From contig JBJEQP010000024.1 of NCBI GenBank assembly GCA_051881815.1, positions 13,471 through 77,470 on the forward strand: a DNA stretch of 64,000 nucleotides, in the 5' to 3' direction. The position numbers and the translations under genes are program-made. This DNA is from UMGS363 sp051881815. GTDB taxonomy: Bacteria; Bacillota; Clostridia; Oscillospirales; Ruminococcaceae. The notes beneath the pieces are model-generated. The model searched no databases, was not told where the DNA came from, and worked only from the letters and a program-made list of their open reading frames with translations. This document shows, one piece after another, positions 25,967 through 35,063 of the stretch. The first letter of the stretch is position 1. Every line of letters begins with the position of its first letter.

Positions 25967-25984
25967 AAATTTGGAGGCGTTAAT

Positions 25985-26554
25985 ATGAAGCACGAAGTAA
26001 CAAGTATGTACACAAAAAAGGCTCTGTCCGAATCACTGAAACGATTTATGCAGACAAAGCCTTTTTCAAAAATATCGGTAAGTGAAATTATTGAGGACTG
26101 CGGTCTGAACCGAAAGACCTTCTATTACCATTTTGCAGATACAAGAGATCTTCTTAAATGGACGTTTGAGCAGGAAGCCATTGAAGTGGTCAAAAGCTTC
26201 GACCTGCTTATTGATTATGAGGACGCTATTTTATTTGTAATGGATTATCTTGAAAAAAATCAGCATATGCTAAACTGCGTTTATGATTCCGTAGGACGTG
26301 ACGAGCTGAAAATTTTTCTGTATAATGATTTCTTTGAGATCGGCAATATAATAGTTTCAAGTGCGGAAAAAGCGGTTGGTGTGCAGCTGTCCGAGGATTA
26401 CAAGCGGCTTGTGGTGACCTTTTACACCGAGGGTATTGCAGGCATAATCATAGAGTGGATGAAGGGTGAGATAAAGTTAGATAAGGCTGACACCGTAAAA
26501 TACATAAGCAGTATCTTCAGAAACGGTCTGCCTGCTATAATAAAAAATGTTTAG
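25985..26554 (+). CDS. TetR-family transcriptional regulator (divergent from the MMPL operon)
   Basis: 189 residues from the ATG at 25985, which has GGAGG 7 bases upstream; an earlier in-frame ATG overlaps the promoter and is rejected. The helix-turn-helix is at about 12-58 (SKISVSEIIEDCGLNRKTFYYHF), a good TetR/DhaS-type match, followed by an all-helical ligand and dimer domain with the YTEGIAGIIIEWM segment. Its divergent position and the palindromes between suggest it controls the hypothetical-MMPL-YhgE operon and itself. Confidence 0.9.
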   Translation: MKHEVTSMYTKKALSESLKRFMQTKPFSKISVSEIIEDCGLNRKTFYYHFADTRDLLKWTFEQEAIEVVKSFDLLIDYEDAILFVMDYLEKNQHMLNCVYDSVGRDELKIFLYNDFFEIGNIIVSSAEKAVGVQLSEDYKRLVVTFYTEGIAGIIIEWMKGEIKLDKADTVKYISSIFRNGLPAIIKNV

Positions 26555-26561
26555 GTAATTC

Positions 26562-26612
26562 AACAAGCAAAGGACTTGCCCCATAATGGTGACAAGTCCT
26601 TTGCTTGTTTTT
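26562..26612. terminator. Terminator after the TetR gene
   Basis: Stem AACAAGCAAAGGACTTG with the matching CAAGTCCTTTGCTTGTT followed by TTTAC; it may also stop transcription from the convergent GH43 operon. Confidence 0.8.
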
Positions 26613-26706
26613 ACATCAAAATATTTACAGTACGTTTATCGCAGGAACGTATTTATGCTGCAGCAGCCTACGTTCTCGTAAGTGGTGTACAGCTCAAAGC
26701 CGTTCG

Positions 26707-28173
26707 TTATTCCAAATAATCGATCGCAAGCTTTTCAAATTCAGCAGTGTTATTGCCGACAGCGTAAAGTCCGACCACAACGCCTGTAAAGCCGCCCGAA
26801 ACCTCGCTTGTGAGATATTTTGTCTGACCGCAGCCGAGATGCGTATCTCCAACATAGAAGTTGTAGAAAAGATTATCGGCAGTTATTCTCAGCTTTGCAC
26901 TGCCCGAAGCAACAGGCACAGCAGTCTGAATGTGCTTTATGCCGCCGATGTTAAGCTTCAGCACAGCTTCGAAGCCGCTGTCCGTCCTGCGCAGAGCGAC
27001 TTCATAATGCTCGTCCTCACACATATAAACGGTAACGCCTGCCTCGCCGCCGTCAACCGAAAGCTCGGTGGAAAGGTCAAGCTTAAAATCCCTCTGTCGT
27101 GTACCGATAAAGGTCGGTGAATCAGTATCGTCAAGTGTAATGTCTGTTCCGTGCAGAACGGCTTTGTCTGCCGAAAGCTCGTAATTTTCAAGGTGAGGAT
27201 GACGGAGATAGCACCAGTCAATGCTCCAATCGGTGTTTTCAAAGGTGTAGCTTTTCTTCGGAGCCTGCACAAAATCGCCCTCAAGCTCATAGCTTTCCGC
27301 ACAGGTCCCATCCTCGCCCGCAGTGAACCAGCCGTCACCGTCAAACTGCGCAGGGATGAGGAAAACCTCACGTCCGAGATTGTGATAAGGCATCCACATA
27401 TGTATCTGACGGAAACCAAGACAGAGAATGTGCCAGTTTCCGTTATAATCCTCAACAAGATCGCCGTGACCTATGCCCTGAATGATAAAAGGCGCTTTGT
27501 TGCGGTTTGTAAGCACGGGATTGTGCGGATAATTCTCAAACGGCCCCCAGACCGACTTTGAACGTGCGTAGGTTATCATGTGACCGTATTCCGTTCCGCC
27601 CTCGGCAGCCATAAGGTAGTAGTATTCGCCTATCCTGTACAGATGAGGGCTTTCAAGGTAACGTCCGCCCGAGCCTTGCCATATACATTTGCTTGCGGAA
27701 AGCTTTTCGCCCGTTTCAACGTTTATCTCGCATTGTACAACTCCGCCAACACCGTTGTCATCGCTGCCGTTGCTCATGAAAAATGTCCTGCCATCCTCAA
27801 AGTAAAGCGACGGGTCAATTCCGCCCTGCTTGACCGTGATAGGCTCCGACCATTCGCCGTAAATATCATCGGTGTAAACGTAGAAATTTTCGTGCGTGGT
27901 GTCGTTGGTCGTGACCATATAAAAGCGTCCGTTGTTGTAACGGATAGTCGGCGCAAAAACGCCGCCCGAGCTGTTTATCTTTTCAAGCATGACCTGACTT
28001 TTCCGTGTGAGAACGTGTCCGATCTGCTTCCAGTTCACCAAGTCCTCGCTCTCGAAAAGCGGAACGCCCGGGAAGTATTGGAACGAGCTGCATACCATAT
28101 AATACTTGCCGTTCGCCTTACATACGCTCGGGTCGGGATAAAAGCCCTTTAATACCGGGTTTGTGTAAATCAT
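26707..28173 (-). CDS. Glycoside hydrolase family 43 beta-xylosidase/arabinofuranosidase
   Basis: 488 residues from the ATG at 28173 (AAGGAG 6 bases upstream); the longer open frame is rejected. The five-bladed propeller domain (about 1-305) carries catalytic base Asp14 (GFYPDPSV), the pKa-setting Asp in GGIDPSLYF and the acid Glu in RYLESPHLYR. A C-terminal beta-sandwich (about 320-488) is typical of GH43 xylosidase-like enzymes. With no signal peptide it acts in the cytoplasm on imported arabino- or xylo-oligosaccharides. As the last gene of the ara operon it should release arabinose for AraA, so arabinofuranosidase or dual activity is likely. Confidence 0.92.
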   Translation of the reverse strand: MIYTNPVLKGFYPDPSVCKANGKYYMVCSSFQYFPGVPLFESEDLVNWKQIGHVLTRKSQVMLEKINSSGGVFAPTIRYNNGRFYMVTTNDTTHENFYVYTDDIYGEWSEPITVKQGGIDPSLYFEDGRTFFMSNGSDDNGVGGVVQCEINVETGEKLSASKCIWQGSGGRYLESPHLYRIGEYYYLMAAEGGTEYGHMITYARSKSVWGPFENYPHNPVLTNRNKAPFIIQGIGHGDLVEDYNGNWHILCLGFRQIHMWMPYHNLGREVFLIPAQFDGDGWFTAGEDGTCAESYELEGDFVQAPKKSYTFENTDWSIDWCYLRHPHLENYELSADKAVLHGTDITLDDTDSPTFIGTRQRDFKLDLSTELSVDGGEAGVTVYMCEDEHYEVALRRTDSGFEAVLKLNIGGIKHIQTAVPVASGSAKLRITADNLFYNFYVGDTHLGCGQTKYLTSEVSGGFTGVVVGLYAVGNNTAEFEKLAIDYLE

Positions 28174-28183
28174 AAAATTCTCC

Positions 28184-28876
28184 TTATCTTTGTCCGTAAT
28201 AAGCGTTTGCGCCGTGCTTGCGCAGATAATGCTTGTCAAGAAGCTCCTGCGGCATACGTCCCGAATCGGGATCTATCTCCATGGCGTGATAATTCATAAA
28301 TGCGATCTCTTCAAGCACCACCGCATTGTGAACAGCCTCCAAAGCGTCCTTGCCCCAAGCAAAAGGTCCGTGATTTTTAACAAGCACCGCAGGGATCGTC
28401 ATCGGGTCCACGCCTTTAAACGCCTCGATTATGACCGTTCCCGTTTCCTTTTCGTACTCGCCGCCGATCTCCTCGGGAGTCATCGCTCTTGTACAGGGTA
28501 TCTCGCCGTAAAAATAGTCGCCCTGCGTTGTTCCCATAGGGATAATGCCCTTTCCTGCCTGCGCAAACGAGGTCGCCCAGCGGCTGTGAGTGTGAACGAT
28601 ACCGCCGATATTTTCATAAGCACGGTACAATTCAAGATGCGTCGGAGTATCACTTGAAGGCTTGTATTTTCCCTCTGCGACCTTTCCTGTGGCAAGCTCC
28701 ACAACAACCATATCATCGGCTGTCATACCGTCATATTCAACGCCCGAGGGTTTGATCACTACCATTCCGCTTTCCCTGTCAACCGCCGAAACATTGCCCC
28801 AAGTGAACGTGACAAGACCGTATTTCGGCAGCATAAGATTAGCTTTAAGAACCTCCTGCTTTAAGCTTTCAAGCAT
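28184..28876 (-). CDS. araD: L-ribulose-5-phosphate 4-epimerase
   Basis: 230 residues, the family's usual length. A class II aldolase fold with the substrate-phosphate region KPSGVEYD, the zinc motif VHTHSRWATSFAQAG and the second-His region LVKNHGPFAWG, all clear. It converts L-ribulose 5-phosphate to D-xylulose 5-phosphate. It follows araB with one base between stop and start, and lies 10 bp before the GH43 gene. Confidence 0.95.
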   Translation of the reverse strand: MLESLKQEVLKANLMLPKYGLVTFTWGNVSAVDRESGMVVIKPSGVEYDGMTADDMVVVELATGKVAEGKYKPSSDTPTHLELYRAYENIGGIVHTHSRWATSFAQAGKGIIPMGTTQGDYFYGEIPCTRAMTPEEIGGEYEKETGTVIIEAFKGVDPMTIPAVLVKNHGPFAWGKDALEAVHNAVVLEEIAFMNYHAMEIDPDSGRMPQELLDKHYLRKHGANAYYGQR

Positions 28877-28877
28877 T

Positions 28878-30443
28878 TTATTTCACCTCTCCCAACATTT
28901 TTTCTGCGCCGAGTGCAGCTTTGTATCTCTTCATATATTCATTGAAACCGTTTCTGCCATTTTCTTCGGGCGAAACGGTAAGCTTTTCCATTCCCGAGAA
29001 AACATCATTATCGAGCCAGTCCGCAAGGCTCTTTCCTTTGCCCTTTATCATATATGCCGCAAGCAGAGCCATTCCCCAAGCGCCGCCCTCGCCTGCTGTT
29101 TCCATAACGGAAACGGGAGTGTTGAGCGCATCGGCAAGTATCTGCTGCGCAGCGCCTTTTACCTTGAAAAGACCTCCGTGACCCGTGAACTGCTCCGCTT
29201 TGACCTGCTCCTTTTCAAAAAGGATATCCATACCGATCTTAAGCGAAGCAAACGCCGAATAGATCTCGGCTCTGAAAAAGTTCGCAAGGTTCATTTTTCC
29301 GTCAGGCATACGGAAATACATCGGTCTGCCCTCATCAACCCCTGCCACGGGTTCGCCCGAAAGGAGATTAAACGCCGTAACTCCGCCGCAGTCGGCATCG
29401 CCCGTCATTGCGTTTTTATACAGTGTTTCATACAGCTTGGACTTGTCGATTTTATTGCCCGTAAGCTCCGCAAACTCTCCGAACATCTTCACCCAAGCGT
29501 CCAGCTCCGAGCAGCAGTTGTTGCAGTGCACCATTGCAACGGGCGCACCGTCGGGAGTTGTCACCATATCAATTTCGGGATAAGCCGCAGAGGGGTTCTT
29601 GTCAAGCACAAGCATTGAGAAGATTGAAGTTCCTGCGGAAACATTGCCCGTTCCGATTCGGACAGCATTCGCTGCGGCCATTCCCGTTCCTGCGTCGCCC
29701 TCGGGAGGACAAACGGGAACGCCTGCCTTTAGTGTTCCGCTTGGGTCAAGGAATTTTGCGCCGCTTTCCGTAAGAACCGCACCCTTTTCGCCTGCAATTT
29801 TAACGGGAGGAAGAACCTCCGAAAGCGTTTTGTCAAAACCGTGAGCCGCAAGCCTTTCTTCGGTGATATTCAGATAACTTTCGTTGTATTTGCCGTTCTC
29901 AACAGGGAAAATTCCCGAGCCCTCGCCTATTCCGACCGCTCTTTCGCCCGTGAGAAGATAGTTTATGTAGCCTGCAAGCGTTGTGATGTGTGCAATTTCG
30001 GGAACGTGAGTTTCCTTGTTAAGCACCGCCTGATAAAGATGCGAAATGCTCCACCTTTGAGGAATGTTAAAGCCGAGTGCAGCCGTTAAATCGTCCGCAG
30101 CTTGCTTTGTAGTCGTATTTCTCCAAGTGCGGAACGGAACGAGCAAATTATCGTCCTTATCGAATGCCATATATCCGTGCATCATTGCGGAAATTCCCAT
30201 TGCGCCGACAGTCGTGAGCGGTACGCCGTATTTCTCCTTTACATCCTCTGCAAGCGAATCAAAACAGCTTCTTATTCCGCTGTGGATATCGTCAAGAGAA
30301 TATGTCCAATAGCCGTTTTCAAGTCGGTTTTCCCACTCGTGGCTGCCCGATGCCAAAGGGGAATACTTTTCGTCAATAAGCACAGCCTTTATCCTCGTTG
30401 AGCCGAGTTCTATTCCAAGATAAGTATTATCAAGTGAAATCAT
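28878..30443 (-). CDS. araB: FGGY-family sugar kinase, L-ribulokinase by context
   Basis: 521 residues. N-terminal ATPase-fold motif LGIELGSTRIKAVLID (about 8-23) and a C-terminal FGGY region with FTGHGGLFKVKGAAQQ and GGAWGMALLAAY. It phosphorylates a pentulose; position between araA and araD makes L-ribulose the expected substrate. It belongs to the AraB-like/xylulokinase-like branch rather than E. coli AraB, so side activity on xylulose cannot be excluded. It starts 3 bp after araA ends, with AGGT before the ATG. Confidence 0.88.
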   Translation of the reverse strand: MISLDNTYLGIELGSTRIKAVLIDEKYSPLASGSHEWENRLENGYWTYSLDDIHSGIRSCFDSLAEDVKEKYGVPLTTVGAMGISAMMHGYMAFDKDDNLLVPFRTWRNTTTKQAADDLTAALGFNIPQRWSISHLYQAVLNKETHVPEIAHITTLAGYINYLLTGERAVGIGEGSGIFPVENGKYNESYLNITEERLAAHGFDKTLSEVLPPVKIAGEKGAVLTESGAKFLDPSGTLKAGVPVCPPEGDAGTGMAAANAVRIGTGNVSAGTSIFSMLVLDKNPSAAYPEIDMVTTPDGAPVAMVHCNNCCSELDAWVKMFGEFAELTGNKIDKSKLYETLYKNAMTGDADCGGVTAFNLLSGEPVAGVDEGRPMYFRMPDGKMNLANFFRAEIYSAFASLKIGMDILFEKEQVKAEQFTGHGGLFKVKGAAQQILADALNTPVSVMETAGEGGAWGMALLAAYMIKGKGKSLADWLDNDVFSGMEKLTVSPEENGRNGFNEYMKRYKAALGAEKMLGEVK

Positions 30444-30446
30444 TTT

Positions 30447-31913
30447 TTACCTCCGTATTTTCGCCAAAGTATCAAGCATTTCAAGCTGCTGTTCAAATGC
30501 GTTCAGCTCCGTTTTGCCGTCAATAACAACAAGCTCCGTGTCGGTCAGCTTTGCAAAAAGGCGTATATCATCCGCCGTCAGCGCAGTTGAAACTACCGCA
30601 TGATGCGCTCCGCCTGCGTATATCCAAGCTGCCGAGCCTGTGGCAAAATCGGGTTTCAGCTTCCACATCACTCTCGCAACGGGCAGCTTCGGCATAGCTT
30701 CTGGCTGCTTTACAAGGGTAATTTCTGCACAGACAAGACGGAAACGGTCGCCCATGTCTATCATCGAAACTGCGACGCCCTCGCCCGTTATTCCCTCAAA
30801 AACAAGACGTGCAGGGTCGGACTTTCCGCCGATCCCGAGAGGGTGAACCTCTATTTTAGGCTTTTCAGCCGCAAACACAGGGGAAACCTCCAGCATGTGC
30901 GAAGCAAGCTCTGTTTCGTTTCCCTCGGGCAGGTCGTATGTATAATCTTCAAGGAAACCTGTTGCGCCCGTTCTTCCCTCTGCCATTTTGCAGAGAACGG
31001 CGGCAAGAGCGGCGGTCTTGTAATCGCCCTCGGGTCCGAAGCCTACGCCCTTTGCCATAATGTTCTGAACTGCAAGTCCCGGAAGCTGTTCAAGCCCGTG
31101 AAGGTCCTGGAACGTGTCGGTAAATGCGGAAACGTTCTCTCTTTCAAGGAATTTTTCAAGAGCGGTTTCATATTTCGCCTGCTCTCTTACAGCGGAAACA
31201 TTGTCCGTGTTCATTGCATATTTTTCGGAATACTCGGACATTTTTGCGTTTATTTCTTCATCGGTAACTCCCGAGATAATGTCGCAAAGGTCGCCTATGC
31301 CGTAGTAGTTCACGTTCCAGCCGTACTTTATCTCGCTTTCCACTCTGTCGCCGTCGGTAACGGCAACGTCACGCATATTGTTTCCGAACATTGCAACTTT
31401 CATGCCCTTGCCGAAGTCAACGGCTGCTGCGGCTTGTGCAAAGCGGCGTATCTTTTCGATAACATCGGCGTGCTTGTAATATCCCGAAACTACCTCACGC
31501 TTTATGCCAAGCCTTGTGCAGATAAATCCGAACTCTCTGTCGCCGTGAGCGGACTGGTTAAGGTTCATAAAGTCCATGTCGATGCTTTCATAAGGCAGTC
31601 TTTCGTTGTACTGCGTGTGCAGATGAAGCATTGGCTTTTTGAGCGCTTTAAGTGCGGATATCCACATCTTCGCAGGAGAAAAAGTGTGCATCCACATTAT
31701 AACTCCGATACATTCATCATCGGATGAAGCCTTTGTGCAGACCGCAAGAGCCTCTGCACTGTTCCTTACAACAGGCTGAAAAATAACTTCTGCAATTCCG
31801 CCAAGCTTTTCGTTAAGGAAAGCTGCCATTTCCTTTGAATTCGCTGCCGCCTGCGCAAGAGTTTCTTCACCGTAAAGATCCTGACTTCCCGTGATAAAAT
31901 ACAATGTTTTCAT
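30447..31913 (-). CDS. araA: L-arabinose isomerase
   Basis: 488 residues, full length. N-terminus FITGSQDLYGEETL; metal ligands Glu in GFGPEGDYKTA, Glu in GATGFLEDYTYDLP, His in SHMLEVSP and His in YAGGAHHAV are all in place. It converts L-arabinose to L-ribulose with a divalent metal. It is the first gene of araA-araB-araD-GH43, with GGAGGG before the ATG. Confidence 0.97.
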   Translation of the reverse strand: MKTLYFITGSQDLYGEETLAQAAANSKEMAAFLNEKLGGIAEVIFQPVVRNSAEALAVCTKASSDDECIGVIMWMHTFSPAKMWISALKALKKPMLHLHTQYNERLPYESIDMDFMNLNQSAHGDREFGFICTRLGIKREVVSGYYKHADVIEKIRRFAQAAAAVDFGKGMKVAMFGNNMRDVAVTDGDRVESEIKYGWNVNYYGIGDLCDIISGVTDEEINAKMSEYSEKYAMNTDNVSAVREQAKYETALEKFLERENVSAFTDTFQDLHGLEQLPGLAVQNIMAKGVGFGPEGDYKTAALAAVLCKMAEGRTGATGFLEDYTYDLPEGNETELASHMLEVSPVFAAEKPKIEVHPLGIGGKSDPARLVFEGITGEGVAVSMIDMGDRFRLVCAEITLVKQPEAMPKLPVARVMWKLKPDFATGSAAWIYAGGAHHAVVSTALTADDIRLFAKLTDTELVVIDGKTELNAFEQQLEMLDTLAKIRR

Positions 31914-31946
31914 AGCCGTTCCCTCCGTGTCATAATTGTTATAAGT

Positions 31947-31975
31947 ATTATATCTTAAAAGACGTATTTTTTCAA
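31947..31975 (-). promoter_or_regulatory. Promoter of the araA operon
   Basis: Minus-strand TTGAAA (31975-31970), 17 bp, TATAAT (31952-31947). It faces away from the AraC-type gene promoter, whose -35 box begins 20 bp away, so a regulator bound between could affect both. Confidence 0.8.
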
Positions 31976-31994
31976 GAAGCCTATTCGCTAATTA

Positions 31995-32023
31995 TAGACA
32001 TTTATTAACCTTTGTGGTATAAT
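31995..32023 (+). promoter_or_regulatory. Promoter of the AraC-type regulator gene
   Basis: TAGACA (31995-32000), 17 bp, TATAAT (32018-32023), followed by AAAGGAGG and the ATG at 32044. Confidence 0.75.
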
Positions 32024-32043
32024 GAGAAAAAGGAGGCAGCATT

Positions 32044-32895
32044 ATGATAGCACGATACGAGCAAAGCGTTCTTTCGGGGAAATCGCAGGTCACGGTGCAG
32101 AGATACGGCGGCTTGCAGAATCTTCCGCATTGGCATATTGAAAGCGAGCTTATCTTCGCCGAAAAAGGCTCTGCCGAAGTAATGGCGGAAAACACGGTCT
32201 ATGCTCTTTCCGAGGGCGGCTGCGTTTTTATCCGAAGCGGAGCTGTGCATTATATAAAAGCCGAAACGGACAGCGTTGTTTCCGTTATGAAAATAGATTC
32301 GGAGCTTATTTCCTCCGCTGTCGGAGCACAGACGCCTGTTTGTCCGCTGCTTGAAAGCCGTTATCCCACAGCGGAGGTTTTTGAAAAAATCAGACAGGAA
32401 ATATCCGCAGAAGAAAAATACTGTGAGGTCGTTTGCGCAGGACTTGTTACGGCAATGATTGCGGAAATTTTCAGGAACGAAAAGACCGAAGCGCTGAACA
32501 GCAATTCGGAAAGCACCGCATATAAGGAGCTGCTGCGGCTGATCGGTGAACGTTACGCCGACATAACCTTTGACGAAGCGGCGGAGTTCATGTGCTTTAG
32601 CAAGCCGTATTTCTCGAAATACTTCCGCAGGATGTCGGGAATGACTTTTTCCGAATATCTTAACATCGTCCGTGTAAGCGAGGCGGTAAAAATGCTTTCA
32701 CATGGAGATCTCTCCGCAGGAGAAACCGCTCTTGCGGCAGGCTTCGGTACCATACGCAGCTTCAACCGCATTTTCAAGCGTTACACGGGCTTTACGCCGA
32801 GAGAGCTGCCCGATGATTTTGTTTTTATCGGTGAAAGCCATGAAAACGGAAGCGAGAGCTTTGACCCAACACTGCCTGTCTCCGTTATTCTGTAA
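32044..32895 (+). CDS. AraC-family transcriptional regulator of the arabinose operon
   Basis: 283 residues. An N-terminal cupin sensor domain (about 10-95; NLPHWHIESELIFAEKG and GAVHYIKAE) and a C-terminal double helix-turn-helix (about 160-262; AAEFMCFSKPYFSKYFRRM and ALAAGFGTIRSFNRIFKRYTG). It is divergent from araA, so arabinose-responsive control of araA-araB-araD-GH43 is the natural inference. The sugar it senses is not shown by sequence. Confidence 0.93.
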   Translation: MIARYEQSVLSGKSQVTVQRYGGLQNLPHWHIESELIFAEKGSAEVMAENTVYALSEGGCVFIRSGAVHYIKAETDSVVSVMKIDSELISSAVGAQTPVCPLLESRYPTAEVFEKIRQEISAEEKYCEVVCAGLVTAMIAEIFRNEKTEALNSNSESTAYKELLRLIGERYADITFDEAAEFMCFSKPYFSKYFRRMSGMTFSEYLNIVRVSEAVKMLSHGDLSAGETALAAGFGTIRSFNRIFKRYTGFTPRELPDDFVFIGESHENGSESFDPTLPVSVIL

Positions 32896-33100
32896 AACTC
32901 AGCTGACCCATGTTATACATGAAAAGTCTGTGATGTATCAGATGAATAATGCACCCCATAAATCCCTATTTATACTATGCTGTAATAATCAATATAAACA
33001 GCAAAGGGATGTTTTTCTTGTTTAATGATGAGGGAAATTTGTCCGAAATGGGAAAACGGTAAAGTTTATGTAAATAGTTTCCCATCCTTAATTAAAGCTT
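32896..33100. other. Spacer between araC-type gene and phoA promoter
   Basis: About 200 bp with no ORF supported by a ribosome site and no strong hairpin; AT-rich. Short open frames here have no family resemblance. Confidence 0.5.
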
Positions 33101-33235
33101 TGAAAAGTATTTTTCAATATGAATTAAAATGTAAGTAAAGCTGCGATAAATGCTTGTAAAATCCGTTGACTTCGTTTCATTGTGATGATATTATAAGCTC
33201 GTAAATTGAAAATGATTTACAGAGAAGATGCACAG
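33100..33235 (+). promoter_or_regulatory. Pho-box-like promoter of the alkaline phosphatase gene (twin copy 1)
   Basis: TTGACT (33166-33171), 17 bp, TATTAT (33189-33194). Immediately upstream AGTAAA (33134), GATAAA (33145) and TGTAAA (33155) recur at 11- and 10-bp steps, that is TTTACA/TTTATC/TTTACT on the minus strand, as in Gram-positive PhoP boxes. The whole stretch is nearly identical to 42545-42670 upstream of the UgpB-like gene. Confidence 0.75.
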
Positions 33236-33265
33236 ATACGCTGTGCGGAAATGAAAGGAAGTATA

Positions 33266-34801
33266 ATGATGAACTTCAAAAAAACAGCAGCAATGATCGC
33301 CGCTATCGCAGTTGCGGCAACTGCAACAGTAAGTACAGTTTATGCGGCAAACACCAAGAACGACAATTCGGCAAAGACAACTGTTTCGGCATCACAGTAT
33401 AACGGAAAGACACCAAAATACATTTTCATGTTTATCGGTGACGGTATGAGCTACCCCCAGATCCAGGCAACAGCCGATTATTACTCCGCTCTGAACGATA
33501 CGAATAACAACGATATTCTTGATAACACAAAGGTGCTTAACTTCATGAAGTTTCCCGTTGCAGGTTCGGCAGCAACTTATGATTCCACATCATTCTGCCC
33601 CGACTCCGCTTCGACCGCAACTTCTCTTTCCACAGGTCACAAGACATACAGCGGAACTATAAATATGGACGAAACCTTCACAACAAAGTATGAAACCATC
33701 TCCGAAAAGCTGAAAAAGCAGTACGGCTACAAGGTCGGCGTAGTTACGACCGTAAACCTTAACCACGCAACTCCTGCCGCATATTATGCACATCAGGCAA
33801 AGAGAAGCAACTATTATGAGATCGGACTTGAAATGGTAGAGAGTGACTTCGACTACTTTGCAGGCGGCGCACTCCTTAAACCCACAGGTGCAAACGACGA
33901 TCAGAAGGATATCTACAAGGTTGCCGAGGACGCAGGCTACAATGTTATCAAAACTCAGGCAGAAGCCGAAAAGCTTACAGCCAATGACGGCAAATCGATC
34001 GTTATTGCAGAAACTCTTGCAGACAGCGATTCAATGTCATATCAAAAGGACAGCAAAAAGGGTGAATGGACTCTTGCAAACTATGTTGAAAAGGGCATCG
34101 AAGTCCTCGACAATGACACAGGCTTCTTTATGATGGTAGAAGGCGGAAAGATCGACTGGGCTTGCCACGCAAACGACGCAGGCTCAACAATTTCCGATAC
34201 CGCAGCTCTCAGCTTTGCGGTTGCAGAAGCAGTTGATTTTTACAACAAGCACCCCGACGAAACACTTATCCTTGTTACAGGCGACCACGAAACAGGCGGT
34301 CTGACTATCGGCTATGCAGGAACAAACTATGATACATATCTTGCAAATCTCAAAAATCAGAAGATCTCCTACGCAAAATATGACAGCGATTATGTAGCAA
34401 AGTACAAGGAAAACGGCACCTCATTTAAAAAGGTACTCAAAGATGTTCAGAAGCTTTTCGGACTTGTTTCCCCCGAAAATGCGACCGACAAGACAAATCC
34501 TAACCTTATCCTTACAGATTGGGAAATGGAAAAGCTCAAGGCTGCATACGACAAGACAATGAACGGCGGCGAAGAGGAGCTTACCGATGAGGAATATATC
34601 CTCTACGGCACTTATGAACCACTCTCCGTAACTATCACACATATCCTCAACAACAAGTCTGGCATCAATTTCAGCTCTTACTCACACACAGGACTCCCCG
34701 TTGCAGTATTTGCAAAGGGTGCAGGTCAGGAGCTTTTCGGCGGCTATTATGACAACACCGATATTTATGACAAGCTTGCACTTCTCACAAATGTAAAGTA
34801 A
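33266..34801 (+). CDS. phoA: Secreted alkaline phosphatase
   Basis: 511 residues from the first ATG of an ATGATG pair (33266), which has AAAGGAAG upstream; a longer open frame begins inside the promoter region. Signal peptide about 1-28 ending in VYAA. The family signature is clear: metal Asp in FIGDGMSYPQ, nucleophile Ser in CPDSASTATSLSTGHKT, metal ligands in MVEGGKIDWACHANDA and TGDHETGGLT, and a final His in SYSHTGLPVAV. It releases phosphate from organic phosphates outside the cell. It is monocistronic, with a Pho-box-like promoter and its own terminator. Confidence 0.95.
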   Translation: MMNFKKTAAMIAAIAVAATATVSTVYAANTKNDNSAKTTVSASQYNGKTPKYIFMFIGDGMSYPQIQATADYYSALNDTNNNDILDNTKVLNFMKFPVAGSAATYDSTSFCPDSASTATSLSTGHKTYSGTINMDETFTTKYETISEKLKKQYGYKVGVVTTVNLNHATPAAYYAHQAKRSNYYEIGLEMVESDFDYFAGGALLKPTGANDDQKDIYKVAEDAGYNVIKTQAEAEKLTANDGKSIVIAETLADSDSMSYQKDSKKGEWTLANYVEKGIEVLDNDTGFFMMVEGGKIDWACHANDAGSTISDTAALSFAVAEAVDFYNKHPDETLILVTGDHETGGLTIGYAGTNYDTYLANLKNQKISYAKYDSDYVAKYKENGTSFKKVLKDVQKLFGLVSPENATDKTNPNLILTDWEMEKLKAAYDKTMNGGEEELTDEEYILYGTYEPLSVTITHILNNKSGINFSSYSHTGLPVAVFAKGAGQELFGGYYDNTDIYDKLALLTNVK

Positions 34802-34836
34802 AAAAAGCTTTCATCATATTTTTCATAATATTCTCC

Positions 34837-34871
34837 ATAAGCGTCCCCCGTAATAAATATGGGGGACGTTT
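34837..34871 (+). terminator. Terminator of phoA
   Basis: Stem GCGTCCCCC paired with GGGGGACGT followed by TTCC; compact GC-rich hairpin 35 bp after the stop. Confidence 0.75.
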
Positions 34872-34874
34872 CCC

Positions 34875-35037
34875 TATAGCAATCCACAAAAATATCCTGA
34901 CAAGTTCGGCGGTGCAAAGCTTGAATAGTGTCGTCACTCACCCTTGACAGGCATCAAGCCTGCCTGCGGGTTCGTTCCTAACTCTTCAAGCTTTGCCCTC
35001 GTCTCCTTTTGTCAGTCTATTTCTATGTCTTGCTATA
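34875..35037 (-). repeat. MITE-like element, family D, copy D2 (uninterrupted)
   Basis: TATAGCAATCC ... TTGCTATA, matching D1 in reverse orientation without the C insertion. It ends 26 bp before the YibE/F gene, as D1 does before the GAF-GGDEF gene. It fills most of the spacer after phoA. Confidence 0.8.
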
Positions 35038-35063
35038 ATTTTTTTCAGAAAGGAAAAATATTA

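Noticed and set aside
30600..31727. Plus-strand ORF of 375 codons opposite araA
   Set aside because: Antisense of a full-length, clearly recognised arabinose isomerase.
34944..35063. N-terminal extension of the YibE/F protein
   Set aside because: It is encoded by repeat element D2; the internal ATG has the ribosome site and precedes the conserved membrane segment.
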